Assembly: GCF_000590885.1 (NCBI RefSeq)
Contig: NZ_JFHN01000042.1
Coordinates: forward strand, 1 to 64,000
Length of the DNA stretch: 64,000 nt
From: Erwinia mallotivora
Lineage (GTDB): Bacteria; Pseudomonadota; Gammaproteobacteria; Enterobacterales; Enterobacteriaceae
Reading direction: 5' to 3'
Both the position numbers and the translations under genes were made by a program. This document shows positions 1-8,554 of the stretch, piece by piece (position 1 is the stretch's first letter; each line of letters starts with the position of its first letter). A model generated the notes under the pieces. It did not search any database. It was not told the DNA's origin and was given only the letters and a program-made list of their open reading frames with translations.

Positions 1-19
1 CGATTCTGAGGAGAATGTG

Positions 20-415
20 ATGAAGCAATATGTTAAACGTACACAACGCGACTACTCTCTGTCCTTTAAACTGGCCGTCGTTGAGCAGGTTGAAAAAGGT
101 GAGATGACTTATCGTCAGGCTCAGGAGCGCTACGGTATCCAGGGGTGCTCCACCGTTCTGAAGTGGCTGCGTAAATATGGCCAGCTGGACTGGCACTCTT
201 CAAAGCAGCGCAGCGCACGTGGAGGACTCATGAAAAAATCCCTTCCCCTTACGCCTGAACAACGAATCAAAGAGCTTGAGCAGCAGCTGGCTGAATCCGA
301 AGTGAAGGCGCAGTTCTTTGAGGCCGTCGTGAAGGTCATGAACACTGAGTTCGGTGCCACGCTGACAAAAAAGCAGTTAGCTTCGTTATCGCGCAGGCAA
401 AAACACCCGGACTGA
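20..415 (+). CDS. IS3-family transposase OrfA (DNA-binding part)
   Basis: This is the upstream frame of an IS3-family transposase, 131 residues from ATG 20. A GAGGAG ribosome site lies six bases before that ATG, which favours it over GTG 17. Residues about 10-55 form a helix-turn-helix of the transposase_8 type (FKLAVVEQVE... followed by STVLKWLRKYG), which binds the element's ends. Residues about 75-105 look like a leucine-zipper coiled coil (EQRIKELEQQLAESEVKAQ). The frame ends at 415, but translation can slip at A AAA AAG (367-373) into the orfB frame, giving the fused OrfAB transposase. OrfA alone usually acts as a regulator of transposition. Confidence 0.9.
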   Translation: MKQYVKRTQRDYSLSFKLAVVEQVEKGEMTYRQAQERYGIQGCSTVLKWLRKYGQLDWHSSKQRSARGGLMKKSLPLTPEQRIKELEQQLAESEVKAQFFEAVVKVMNTEFGATLTKKQLASLSRRQKHPD

Positions 416-1236
416 CCATCGTCAGGGTCTGCCGGTTTTTAAAAATAAGCCGTCAGGCCTGGTATCAGGGGTGTCAGCGCGTGCAACGTAAGTCAGAGCA
501 GGCCTGCCGCATTACTGAGGAAGTGAAAAACCTCAGGATGCAGCAACCGCGCCTGGGCACGCGCAAGCTGCACCATATCCTTAACTGTCGGGATGCACCT
601 GAACTGCATATCGGGCGGGACAGCCTGTTTACCGTACTCCGGGAGGCCGGGCTGCGGGTACGTCCGGCCAGGGCTTATCATAAAACAACCCACAGCCATC
701 ATCGCTTTTATAAGCATCCAAACCTGCTGAAAGACGGGCCGGGGCGGACCGTCATCTCCGGCCCGGAGCAGGTTTGGGTGGCGGACATTACCTGGCTTCC
801 GGTCAGAACCGGCACGGCTTACGTGAGCCTGGTAACCGACGCATTCTCACGGAAAATAGTGGGTTACCATGTGCATGAAAGTCTTCATACAGAGCACGTG
901 GTGAAGGCGCTACAGATGGCACTGAAAAACCGGCATGGCAGGACACCGCTGATCCATCACTCCGATCGCGGCATACAGTACTGCTCAGCGATGTACCAGT
1001 CGGTGCATGAAAGACACGGGCTAATCTGCTCAATGACGGATGGGTATGACTGTTATCAGAACGCCATTGCGGAGAGGGTCAACGGAATACTGAAAAACGA
1101 GCTGCTGATAACGCGCCCGGCAGACATCGTTCAGGCAGAAATAATGGTGGCGGAGTCGGTAAGAATCTACAATAGCCAGCGACCGCATCTGTCGCTGAAA
1201 TATAAAACGCCAGATGCAGTACATCAGGCGTTTTGA
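367..1236 (+). CDS. IS3-family transposase OrfB (DDE integrase core, made by -1 frameshift)
   Basis: This is the catalytic half of the transposase, an rve-type integrase core that cuts and joins DNA. The frame is open from before the slippery heptamer A AAA AAG at 367-373, which is in exact X XXY YYZ register with orfA, so the functional product is an OrfAB fusion with no start of its own. The DDE motif is visible: D in WVADITWLP (near 785), D in HHSDRGIQY (near 963) and E in NAIAERVNGILKNE (near 1070). An HTH_21-type region (RKLHHIL) precedes the core. It runs intact to the stop at 1234-1236, so the element may be active if its left end is intact. Confidence 0.88.
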   Translation, partial: KKAVSFVIAQAKTPGLTIVRVCRFLKISRQAWYQGCQRVQRKSEQACRITEEVKNLRMQQPRLGTRKLHHILNCRDAPELHIGRDSLFTVLREAGLRVRPARAYHKTTHSHHRFYKHPNLLKDGPGRTVISGPEQVWVADITWLPVRTGTAYVSLVTDAFSRKIVGYHVHESLHTEHVVKALQMALKNRHGRTPLIHHSDRGIQYCSAMYQSVHERHGLICSMTDGYDCYQNAIAERVNGILKNELLITRPADIVQAEIMVAESVRIYNSQRPHLSLKYKTPDAVHQAF

Positions 1237-1271
1237 GGGCGTAAAGTGTCAACCTATGCCAGGACTAGTCA

Positions 1272-1557
1272 CTGCTGTGGCGGCTTCTGGTGAGCTGAAT
1301 CCCGTCACAATATTCCCGCCGTTCATCATAAATCTGTAGCGAAGGTGTAAGAGTAAAACCTGTGTAGCCTGCCCGAAGGGCAAATCAGGATTCAGGTGTG
1401 GCAGGGATGAGGGATAAAATTGCCGGTAAACTGAGTGCTGGTGCGGTATACAGTTGTGCCGGAAATTGCTGCAAAATGTTGCATTGAATATTTAATTGCA
1501 GGACCAGTGAGCTTCAATGCCAGCTGCTTTGAAAAATGGATTAATTAATAAGGGAAT
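1272..1557. other. Spacer between IS and accessory cluster, possible gene remnant
   Basis: No convincing gene is present. A 26-codon open frame at 1407-1487 (MRDKIAGKLSAGAVYS...) reads like the tail of a protein and stays open a short way upstream, so it may be the end of a gene cut by the IS. It has no strong ribosome site. An AAGGGA ribosome site near 1550 belongs to the next gene. Confidence 0.3.
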
Positions 1558-1560
1558 ATG

Positions 1561-2194
1561 ATGATTAGTGCAGAAAAGCTTGCCGATGAAATGGTTGATG
1601 CCATCCACCATGACAGTGATTTCTTTCGTGGTTTCCTGAAGGGGTTTGTGACACTCCCGGTAGATTTTTACTATTTGGGTAGGGATTACACAGACAACAG
1701 GACGGTCAATTTCTCTGACAAGGAACGCATGGTAAGAATGATTAAAAATGGCATGGCATCAAGGCAAAATCTTCAGAAAATTCTTCGCCTTTTCCTGGAC
1801 AACTTCTTTCGGCATGTGGATGCAAAAAAAGTAAGAGAGCTCTCTTCAAAGGGGGCAGGCGGTTTTTTTGGGAAAAATGGCTTTCAATCAGATAGCCACC
1901 GGTAATATGGGCTATGTTTTCTCATCCAGACTGATACCACGAATTGTTACTGGTGCTACAGTTGGCGGTATTCTCTCGATTGGGGCTGCAATGTCTCGTT
2001 CAGTTTATGTTTCCAGAGATCTTCAGAGCCGAAATCATAATGCTTACAATACTCTCAGGCGATTGGGTGATCTCGATCTTCTGTACTTTATGGTTGCAGA
2101 TAAAACCAGACCTTTCGAGGATGCTGCCGCGCTGTGGTTTACCGATCGCAACAAATTTCACCAGACATGCTGTTATTTTTTCGAGAAAGTATAA
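1561..2194 (+). pseudogene. Frameshifted conserved hypothetical gene, toxin/secretion-locus type
   Basis: Two adjacent frames (to 1905, and from about 1868 to 2194) read as one protein of about 210 residues if one base is removed from the T7 (1863-1869) or A5 (1873-1877) run. The joined protein begins MISAEKLADEMVDAI, has the segment FFRGFLKGFVTLPVDFYYLG, then a glycine-rich hydrophobic stretch (TGATVGGILSIGAA) and a charged end (DKTRPFEDAAALW). AGGGA at 1551-1555 favours ATG 1561 over 1558. I recall similar segments in hypothetical proteins near type VI/polymorphic toxin loci, but that is memory rather than a search. Two small membrane protein genes follow at once. Function is unknown. Confidence 0.55.
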
Positions 2195-2196
2195 AT

Positions 2197-2418
2197 ATGA
2201 AAACCTTTTTACTGGCCATACTTTCACGCCTTATACAGGGTATTGGAATTGGTATATGTGGACTGTCATTAATTTATATGGGCTGGTTCGTGTTTTTTTC
2301 GTACAGCCCTTACAAATATTACCTGGCAGGGTTTATGGTCCTGGGGTTAATACTGGGTTACTACGTTTTCAAATTTGCTGTGCGAAAAATCTACGATGAA
2401 AGTCCTGATGACTGGTAG
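2197..2418 (+). CDS. Small two-helix membrane protein, candidate immunity protein
   Basis: This 73-residue protein starts at ATG 2197, two bases after the stop of the preceding frameshifted gene, so the two are probably cotranscribed and perhaps translationally coupled. It has two predicted membrane segments, roughly residues 8-34 and 41-62, with a charged C-terminal tail (KIYDESPDDW) that would face the cytoplasm. I do not recognise the family. Its size, topology and position directly behind a larger gene with a glycine-rich hydrophobic stretch fit an immunity protein, but that is inference from layout. Base composition is AT-richer than the conserved genes that follow, consistent with transfer. 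Confidence 0.6.
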   Translation: MKTFLLAILSRLIQGIGIGICGLSLIYMGWFVFFSYSPYKYYLAGFMVLGLILGYYVFKFAVRKIYDESPDDW

Positions 2419-2482
2419 TGACTATTATAAATAAAAACGTCGGCTAAAGGGTTTTATCCTGCGATTTGCAAAGGAATTGAAA

Positions 2483-2704
2483 ATGAACTCTGTAAAATCC
2501 TCGCTAGCCCGATTGGCCAGGTTTGTTGGCTGGGGAATCTCTCATCTTGTTGAAGTGACTATCACCGTGCTGTGCTCAGTTGCTGCTTTACTGTCCCTGT
2601 TTATGTTTGAAAGCGGTTGGTTAAAAGTCACCGGATTCGTGGGATCTTTTGTTATTGGTTATGTGATCTCATATGTTTTTGGCAGGCTGCGGGGTGAACG
2701 GTAA
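2483..2704 (+). CDS. Small two-helix membrane protein, second copy-like
   Basis: This 73-residue protein starts at ATG 2483 with an AAGGA ribosome site seven bases upstream; the TTG at 2477 in the same frame is less likely. Two hydrophobic segments lie at about residues 18-44 and 48-66, ending in a basic tail (FGRLRGER). It has the same length and topology as the gene at 2197-2418 and a weakly similar start (LSRLIQGIGIGI against LARLARFVGWGI), so the pair may be diverged duplicates. Its family is not recognised. A weak hairpin (2730-2749) and a terminator (2828-2849) lie downstream. Confidence 0.6.
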   Translation: MNSVKSSLARLARFVGWGISHLVEVTITVLCSVAALLSLFMFESGWLKVTGFVGSFVIGYVISYVFGRLRGER

Positions 2705-2827
2705 GGCGCAAAAAAGAGTTTGAAGAAGAAAGCCCTGGCGAAAGGGCTTGATTGTCGAAGTGTGGTCACTGAGTGGACATCTTTATTAAAATATGTACTA
2801 CTATCATAACATTAACCGCACAAAGTC

Positions 2828-2849
2828 AGGTCGCTGATGCGGCCTTTTT
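2828..2849 (+). terminator. Rho-independent terminator before btuC
   Basis: AGGTCGC and GCGGCCT form a seven-pair stem (one T-G pair) around the loop TGAT and are followed by a run of five T. It could end the accessory cluster. In E. coli ihfA lies just upstream of btuC, so this may be the old ihfA terminator left behind the insertion. Confidence 0.6.
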
Positions 2850-2928
2850 CATTGTCTGAAACAGCATATTCAGGATGCCTGCGCAGGAGTCAGACTATTA
2901 GCGTATTCGTATACCGGACAATTTCATC

Positions 2929-3912
2929 GTGACGCCGTTTTCCCGCCAGAAGGAACAGACCCGCAGAAAGCAGCAATTCTGGCTGGCTGGCCTGGCGCTG
3001 TTTGTGCTGCTGATGGTGGCAGTCAGTCTCAGCGCGGGTGACCGCTGGTTGACCCCGACCGACTGGTTCAGTGAAAACGGCAGACTGTTTGTCTGGCAGC
3101 TACGTCTGCCGCGAACGTTGGCCGTGCTGCTGGTGGGAGCATCGCTTGCGGTTACCGGAGCAGTGATGCAGGCGCTGTTTGAAAATCCCCTTGCCGAACC
3201 CGGCCTGTTAGGGGTATCGAACGGGGCGGGCGTCGGGCTGGTACTGAGTATTTTCGCCGGCGTTGAGATACTCTGGCAACTCAGCCTGTTCGCTATCGGG
3301 GGCGCTTTGCTGGTGACGCTGATTTTGCTGCACATTTCGCAAATGCAGCGCTCAAACAGTCGATTATTGCTGGCCGGCATTGCGCTGGGGATTATCTGTA
3401 GTGCCATTGTTACCTGGGTGGTCTGTCTCAGCACGGAGCAGGATCTGCGGCAACTGATGTACTGGATGATGGGCAGTTTTTCGGGTATTGACTGGCGTTA
3501 TCGCTGGCTGATGCTCGGCGCGCTGCCGGTATTGCTCTGGCTGTGCTCGCGCTGGCGGGTATTGGATCTGATTGCTCTGGGGGAAATCCCCGCCCGTCAA
3601 CTGGGTTTGCGATTGCTGCTATGGCGAAATCTTCTGGTGCTGGCAACCGGTTGGCTGATCGGCGTCAGCGTGGCGCTGGCGGGGGCCATCGGTTTTGTGG
3701 GGCTGGTTATCCCGCATATCCTGCGTCTGAATGGCATTAACAATCATCAAATGCTGTTACCATGCTGTGCGCTGGCCGGTGGCGTGGTACTGCTGGCGGC
3801 GGATGTGGTTGCGCGCGTGGCGATAGCCTCAGCAGAACTGCCCGTCGGGCTGGTCACGGCGACAGCAGGCGCACCGGTATTTATCTGGCTACTGCTACGC
3901 AACCGCACCTGA
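2929..3912 (+). CDS. btuC: Vitamin B12 ABC transporter permease BtuC
   Basis: BtuC is the inner-membrane channel subunit of the BtuCDF importer, which takes vitamin B12 from the periplasmic binding protein BtuF into the cytoplasm. The 327-residue product matches the usual length (326 in E. coli) and is very hydrophobic, fitting about ten membrane helices. Family landmarks include [14 protein letters not shown] (about 54-67), [16 protein letters not shown], and the coupling-helix region [15 protein letters not shown] (about 250-264) that contacts BtuD. Translation starts at GTG 2929; no strong ribosome site is visible. It heads the btuC-btuE-btuD cluster as in E. coli. No cobalamin riboswitch was seen upstream. 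Confidence 0.96.
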   Translation: MTPFSRQKEQTRRKQQFWLAGLALFVLLMVAVSLSAGDRWLTPTDWFSENGRLFVWQLRLPRTLAVLLVGASLAVTGAVMQALFENPLAEPGLLGVSNGAGVGLVLSIFAGVEILWQLSLFAIGGALLVTLILLHISQMQRSNSRLLLAGIALGIICSAIVTWVVCLSTEQDLRQLMYWMMGSFSGIDWRYRWLMLGALPVLLWLCSRWRVLDLIALGEIPARQLGLRLLLWRNLLVLATGWLIGVSVALAGAIGFVGLVIPHILRLNGINNHQMLLPCCALAGGVVLLAADVVARVAIASAELPVGLVTATAGAPVFIWLLLRNRT

Positions 3913-3955
3913 TTATCAGGCGGTTGCTTTCTCTTTACTGAAACAGGAAAACGTG

Positions 3956-4501
3956 ATGACTATTTTCGACACAAAACTGATTACGCTTGATGGGTAAAAT
4001 ACCTCGCTGGCGCAATGGCAGGGCGAAGTATTGCTGGTGGTCAATGTGGCATCAAAGTGTGGTCTCACCCCGCAATATAAGCAGTTGGAACAGCTACACA
4101 GCCGCCTGCACAGCCAGGGATTCTCGGTGCTGGGCTTTCCCTGCAATGCGTTTCTGGGGCAGGAGCCGGGCTCCGAAGAAGAGATAAAAACGTTTTGTGC
4201 CACCACTTACGGCGTGACTTTTCCGATGTTCAGTAAGATTGAGGTTAACGGGCCTCAACGCCATCCTTTGTACCAGCAGTTGGTGGCCGCGCAGCCAGAG
4301 GCTGTCGCGCCGGAAGGAAGCGGTTTCCTGCAACGGATGGTGAGTAAGGGGCGCGAACCGAAAGAGCCAGGTGATATTTTATGGAATTTTGAAAAATTCC
4401 TGATAGGCCGTGATGGTAGCGTGTTACAGCGATTCTCTCCGGATATGGAACCAGAGCATCCTTTGCTGACCGACAGCATCAGGCAGGCGCTGGAAAAATA
4501 A
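3956..4501 (+). pseudogene. btuE: btuE (thiol/glutathione peroxidase) interrupted by an early stop codon
   Basis: From ATG 3956 the frame encodes MTIFDTKLITLDG and then meets TAA at 3995-3997. The same frame then continues without interruption to 4501 with a full glutathione-peroxidase fold. The peroxidatic Cys (NVASKCGLT), the Gln of LGQEPGS and the Trp of WNFEKFL are all kept. The stop falls where relatives have a residue between DG and the next strand; AAA to TAA is a single change. The second residue of the CNQF motif reads CNAF here. The only in-frame restart is a TTG at 4031 inside a core strand, so a functional short form is unlikely. BtuE is a peroxidase, not needed for B12 uptake, so loss would be tolerated. 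Confidence 0.85.
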
Positions 4502-5278
4502 ATGCTGCTGGAGTGTAAGGGCGTTGCCGTAGCGCAACGCCTTTCGCCTTTCAGTGTCAGCGTGGCGCAGGGCGAACTTATCCATCTGCTTGGCCCCAAT
4601 GGCGCGGGCAAAAGTACTTTGCTGGCCTGTCTGTCTGGTCTGACACCGACCCGCGGAGAGGTGCTGTTTAACGACATTCCGATAACGCGCTACTCTGCCA
4701 GCAGGCTGGCGCGGCATCGTGGCTGGCTTGTCCAACAGCACATGCCGCCAGGTAACATGCCCGTCTGGCATTATCTCAATATGCATCTGGTTGGTGACAG
4801 GCCCGCGGATGAACAGACGGTAATGGCTGTCTGTGATATTTTTCTGCTGTCTGACAAACTTACCCGTCCGTTACATCAGCTCTCAGGCGGCGAATGGCAG
4901 AGGGTACGACTGGTTGCGGTATGCATCCAGACCGCTCAGCCGGAAGGCCAGCTGCTGTTACTTGACGAGCCGCTTACCGGGTTAGATCTGGCCCGGCAGA
5001 GCGCTTTTGATCGCTATCTGGCCCGGCGGGTGGCTGACGGGCTGACGGTCATCATGAGCAGCCATGATATCAATCACAGCCTGCACTATGCTCATCGGGT
5101 GTGGCTGCTGGGAAACGGGGAGTTGCGCCATCAGGGCGCTGCTGCTGAGGTGCTACAGGCAGAGAATGTCAGCGAGATATACGGTATCCCTTTTCGCCGC
5201 CTCAACACGGCAGGCCAGCCCTTTCTGACAACATTACCTGAAGATTCCGCTAATCTTGCCTGCCAGACCCATTTATGA
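4502..5278 (+). CDS. btuD: Vitamin B12 ABC transporter ATPase BtuD
   Basis: BtuD is the cytoplasmic ATPase that powers the BtuC channel. Visible motifs are Walker A GPNGAGKST (31-39), the ABC signature LSGGEWQRVRL (about 127-137), Walker B LLLLDEP (about 151-157) with the D-loop GLDLARQ, and the H-loop SSHD (about 186-189). At 258 residues it is slightly longer than E. coli BtuD (249), from an extended C-terminus. Its ATG follows directly on the btuE stop (TAAATG), so translation is likely coupled to ribosomes arriving from btuE; the premature stop in btuE might therefore lower btuD expression. Confidence 0.96.
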   Translation: MLLECKGVAVAQRLSPFSVSVAQGELIHLLGPNGAGKSTLLACLSGLTPTRGEVLFNDIPITRYSASRLARHRGWLVQQHMPPGNMPVWHYLNMHLVGDRPADEQTVMAVCDIFLLSDKLTRPLHQLSGGEWQRVRLVAVCIQTAQPEGQLLLLDEPLTGLDLARQSAFDRYLARRVADGLTVIMSSHDINHSLHYAHRVWLLGNGELRHQGAAAEVLQAENVSEIYGIPFRRLNTAGQPFLTTLPEDSANLACQTHL

Positions 5279-5311
5279 GTAGAGTAGTCGCATCTTCTGA
5301 GGGTATCGCAT

Positions 5312-5770
5312 ATGCGTTACTGGCTTCTGTTGATCATTGTTGTTCTTGCTGGTTGCAGCAGCCATGCCCCTCCGCCAAATGGTCGTCTCGCTGATTCTAT
5401 TACCGTCATTGCCCAACTCAACGATCAGCTTGGCCAGTGGCAGGGAACACCATACCGCTATGGTGGCATCGGAAGGGGAGGAATTGACTGTTCTGGCTTT
5501 GTTTATATTACGTTTCGCGATCGTTTTGCGTTGCAACTACCCCGGACCACCTCAGCGCAAACCGATATTGGTACACGTATCTCCAGGGATGAGCTGTTAC
5601 CCGGCGATCTGGTTTTCTTTAAAACCGGTCGGGGTGAGAATGGATTGCACGTAGGCATTTATGATACTGATAACCAGTTCATTCATGCATCCACCAGTCA
5701 GGGAGTCATTCGTTCTTCGCTGGATAATGTTTACTGGAAAAAAGTATTCTGGCAGGCACGACGCATTTAA
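5312..5770 (+). CDS. nlpC: NlpC, lipoprotein NlpC/P60-family peptidase
   Basis: NlpC is a lipid-anchored envelope protein with a cysteine-peptidase fold that in this family cuts peptides of the cell wall. A lipoprotein signal ends in LAGC with Cys15 as the lipidated residue. The catalytic Cys60 lies in DCSGFV, His113 in LHVGIY and a third polar residue His125 in IHAST. The length (152) is normal. It starts at ATG 5312 with GAGGG upstream, 33 bases after btuD, and is probably cotranscribed with the btu genes as in E. coli. A second, unlinked member of the same fold (mepH) is at 47445-48251. Confidence 0.94.
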   Translation: MRYWLLLIIVVLAGCSSHAPPPNGRLADSITVIAQLNDQLGQWQGTPYRYGGIGRGGIDCSGFVYITFRDRFALQLPRTTSAQTDIGTRISRDELLPGDLVFFKTGRGENGLHVGIYDTDNQFIHASTSQGVIRSSLDNVYWKKVFWQARRI

Positions 5771-6140
5771 TGGCGGCATATTTAGCGCGTTAATTATTTT
5801 ATGTTCATTTATCACCCATTTGATTTATGAAAAGATAATAAGTTATGGCTGCGTTTTAACTCGGAGACAGGCAACAAATGACGTCAATTTGTATCTGAAA
5901 GCAACCTTATGTCATATTTTTGTAAAGGTTGTTTAAAGTAAAAGTCCGGACGGTAGCTAATTCCATCAGCCCGGCTTAATTGTTAAGCATCTTTTATTCA
6001 GGAGTTGTGGTAGCTTAGCTTTTTGCTGGAAGTTTTATCCTTTCTGCACAGGCATTCTGAACGCGTGATAAGGCTACCCGAAGGGCTGTTATCAGTTTGT
6101 TCAGGCTGCATAAATTGCCACTCGTTTACGGCTAAATAAA
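5771..6140. other. AT-rich spacer nlpC-ydiV
   Basis: This 370-base stretch holds no credible gene on either strand; the open frames are short and without ribosome sites. It presumably carries the ydiV promoter and leader, but I could not pick a convincing -35/-10 pair. Confidence 0.4.
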
Positions 6141-6896
6141 ATGAAAGTCCATCTGGAAGCGGATTATAAAAGTTACACCACTTTCTCCCCGACCTACAGT
6201 TTCGGCGGTCAGCTGATCTCGGTTGGGGTGCTGACCCATTTCATGCACACCAGCGCTAATGTGGCCATCCCGCAGGATTTGCTGTTGCCGCAGTTAAATC
6301 AGACACAGCGGATAACTTTGTTGCAAACCCAGCTGAATATTATCGAAAAGCATGCTGATTTCTTTCTCCGGCATGATGTAAAAGTGGCGCTGAAAGCAGA
6401 TGAAATTCTTGCTGTCGCCATTCTGGAAAATGAATTTGTAACCCGAAGGCTGGCTGCACTGAAATGGATCGAAATTGAAATTAATGAAAATTTTCCAGAC
6501 CTCAAACAGGGTAAAGATAATCCCTGTTTATTCGCGCTGAGCCAGCTATTTGACTTAAGTCTGGAGAATTACGGCGCGGGTAAATCCCCCTCAAAAGCGA
6601 TTTATGACAATCTCTTCACTTCAATTAAACTGGATAAAGGTTTTGTTCAACACAATATTAAAAGACTGTCTTTTAAACCCTTTATCACGGCCTTGCTGGA
6701 GCATATTCGACCTCACTGCCAGAGCGTGATTGTGCAGGGTATCGAAGACCCGTCCCTGTTTAAAGAAGTCAGCCATTTTGATTTCCACGGCATTCAAAGT
6801 TCTCTTTTTGCTCCGGTCAGTGAAGAGGCGCTTTATTCCCTGATTGCGCCTCCTGCAGAATTATCAGGTCTGCGGCCCTTAATAACCCCTTGTTAA
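6141..6896 (+). CDS. ydiV: YdiV/RflP, degenerate EAL protein, anti-FlhD4C2 factor
   Basis: In E. coli and Salmonella, YdiV binds FlhD and blocks the flagellar master regulator FlhD4C2, also feeding it to ClpXP, so that motility falls under poor nutrition. The 251-residue product has the EAL-fold core but not the catalytic set: there is no EAL signature and the metal-binding residues are missing, as in E. coli YdiV. Family-specific stretches include [14 protein letters not shown] (about 115-128), [17 protein letters not shown] and IKLDKGFVQ. Position between nlpC and selO is the same as in E. coli. No strong ribosome site precedes ATG 6141, so translation may be weak or controlled; weak translation is known for the Salmonella gene. 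Confidence 0.9.
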   Translation: MKVHLEADYKSYTTFSPTYSFGGQLISVGVLTHFMHTSANVAIPQDLLLPQLNQTQRITLLQTQLNIIEKHADFFLRHDVKVALKADEILAVAILENEFVTRRLAALKWIEIEINENFPDLKQGKDNPCLFALSQLFDLSLENYGAGKSPSKAIYDNLFTSIKLDKGFVQHNIKRLSFKPFITALLEHIRPHCQSVIVQGIEDPSLFKEVSHFDFHGIQSSLFAPVSEEALYSLIAPPAELSGLRPLITPC

Positions 6897-6984
6897 GTCG
6901 GTGTTAACTCCGGGCACAGAAGGCTACACTGACAGTGAGGCGGCCCGGAATACCGCAATGCTTAACCCAGAGGGCACATTAATA

Positions 6985-8424
6985 ATGCGATTTAATAATA
7001 CCTGGCACAATGAGCTGACAGGTTTTTATACGGCTGTGCAGCCAACACCCCTGAAAAATCCCCGTCTGCTTTATCACAGCCAGTCTCTGGCGCATGAACT
7101 TCAGCTGGATGAAAATGCATTCGGTGAACAGTCAGGACTGATATGGAGCGGTGCCACTCTGCTGGAAGGGATGCAGCCGCTGGCCCAGGTCTACAGCGGT
7201 CATCAGTTTGGTGTCTGGGCCGGCCAGCTGGGCGATGGCCGCGGGCTGTTGCTGGGCGAGCAGCAAACAGACGATGGCCGCAAGCTGGACTGGCATCTTA
7301 AAGGGGCGGGGCTGACACCGTATTCACGCATGGGCGATGGTCGGGCAGTGCTGCGTTCCACCGTGCGTGAATTCCTCGCCTGTGAAGCGATGCATGCCCT
7401 CGGTGTGCCCACCTCCCGTGCGCTGACCATTGTCACCAGCGACGAACCGGTTAATCGCGAAACGACCGAACGGGGTGCCATGCTGTTACGGGTGGCAGAA
7501 AGTCATGTCCGGTTTGGTCATTTTGAACATTTCTTTTATGCCCGGCAGCCAGAAAAAGTCCGTCAGCTGGCTGATTATGTTATTCGCCATCACTGGCCAC
7601 AATGGCAGCAGGAACCACAGCGATATCAGCTGTGGTTCAGCGATGTGGTCCGTCGTACCGCCCGACTGATCGCCCACTGGCAAAGCATTGGTTTTGCACA
7701 TGGCGTGATGAATACTGACAATATGTCGATCCTCGGATTAACGCTGGACTATGGTCCTTATGGTTTTCTCGACGGCTATCAGCCGGACTTCATCTGTAAT
7801 CATTCCGATTATCAGGGGCGCTATAGCTTTGCTAATCAGCCGGTTGTCGGGCTATGGAATCTGAATCGTCTGGCGCATTCACTGTCAGGACTGCTGGACA
7901 GCACACAGCTGAGTCAGTCGCTGGCAGAATATGAGCCAGAACTGATGCGGGCCTGGGGAGAGCGGATGAGATCAAAACTGGGACTGCTGAGTCGTGAACC
8001 GGAAGACAATGACATTCTCACCGGGCTGCTGACCCTGATGAGCAATGAAGGCAGCGATTATACGCTGACGTTCCGCAAACTGAGCGATACAGAACAACAG
8101 CAGTCGCGTTCTCCACTGCGGGATGAGTTTATCGACCGCGAAGCCTTTGACCGCTGGTATAACATTTATCGTCAGCGCCTGTTACAGGAACAGCGGAGCG
8201 ATGCTGAACGACAGCAGCAAATGAAGCGGGCAAACCCCTCCATCGTATTGCGAAATTATCTCGCGCAGCAGGTGATTGAACGCGCTGAACAGGACGATAC
8301 GCAGTTGCTTACCAGGCTGCACCAGGCGCTGAGTCAGCCCTTTGCTGACCATCCAGAACATGCTGATTTTCTGGGGCGTCCACCGGAATGGGCCAGAACA
8401 CTGGAAATCAGTTGTTCCAGCTGA
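6985..8424 (+). CDS. selO: Protein adenylyltransferase SelO (YdiU)
   Basis: SelO is a pseudokinase that transfers AMP from ATP to Ser, Thr or Tyr of target proteins, linked to redox control. The 479-residue product from ATG 6985 matches the E. coli length (478); the frame is open back to 6901, but GAGGG before 6985 and family alignment ([11 protein letters not shown]) set the start. Landmarks include [35 protein letters not shown] (nucleotide-binding loop, about 110-125) and the metal-binding [11 protein letters not shown] with [10 protein letters not shown] (about 240-262). The protein ends SCSS, the position where some relatives carry selenocysteine. It lies right after ydiV. Confidence 0.96.
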   Translation: MRFNNTWHNELTGFYTAVQPTPLKNPRLLYHSQSLAHELQLDENAFGEQSGLIWSGATLLEGMQPLAQVYSGHQFGVWAGQLGDGRGLLLGEQQTDDGRKLDWHLKGAGLTPYSRMGDGRAVLRSTVREFLACEAMHALGVPTSRALTIVTSDEPVNRETTERGAMLLRVAESHVRFGHFEHFFYARQPEKVRQLADYVIRHHWPQWQQEPQRYQLWFSDVVRRTARLIAHWQSIGFAHGVMNTDNMSILGLTLDYGPYGFLDGYQPDFICNHSDYQGRYSFANQPVVGLWNLNRLAHSLSGLLDSTQLSQSLAEYEPELMRAWGERMRSKLGLLSREPEDNDILTGLLTLMSNEGSDYTLTFRKLSDTEQQQSRSPLRDEFIDREAFDRWYNIYRQRLLQEQRSDAERQQQMKRANPSIVLRNYLAQQVIERAEQDDTQLLTRLHQALSQPFADHPEHADFLGRPPEWARTLEISCSS

Positions 8425-8554
8425 TTCCGTCGTCATATGCGCAGGATGGTCCGGCGAATCGTCTGATGGCGATACAAACAGTTATTTTATTTACGATTGT
8501 TTTAATCCTGTAACTGTTACACTCAAAAGACATCTTACTTGCGGGCAGCCAAAC

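Larger units (their letters stand above)
1..1271 (+). mobile_element. IS3-family insertion sequence, left end cut by window
   Basis: The window opens inside an IS3-family element. It holds orfA and orfB in two overlapping frames joined by an A6G slippery site, the usual IS3 layout. The right end is placed at about 1271, where the sequence AGGACTAGTCA ends in the CA dinucleotide typical of IS3 termini, 35 bases after the orfB stop. The left inverted repeat and the target duplication lie outside the window, so the exact ends are not proven. I do not assign a named IS. Confidence 0.85.

Noticed and set aside
2850..2928. Cobalamin riboswitch before btuC
   Set aside because: The spacer is too short and has no B12-box-like sequence.
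3987..4187. Alternative frame covering the btuE stop codon
   Set aside because: It is a different frame without peroxidase motifs; the btuE frame continues after the TAA.
8342..8554. Upstream extension of the diguanylate cyclase into selO
   Set aside because: It overlaps selO by more than 80 bases, reads like no sensor domain, and a normal membrane-anchored start exists at 8555.
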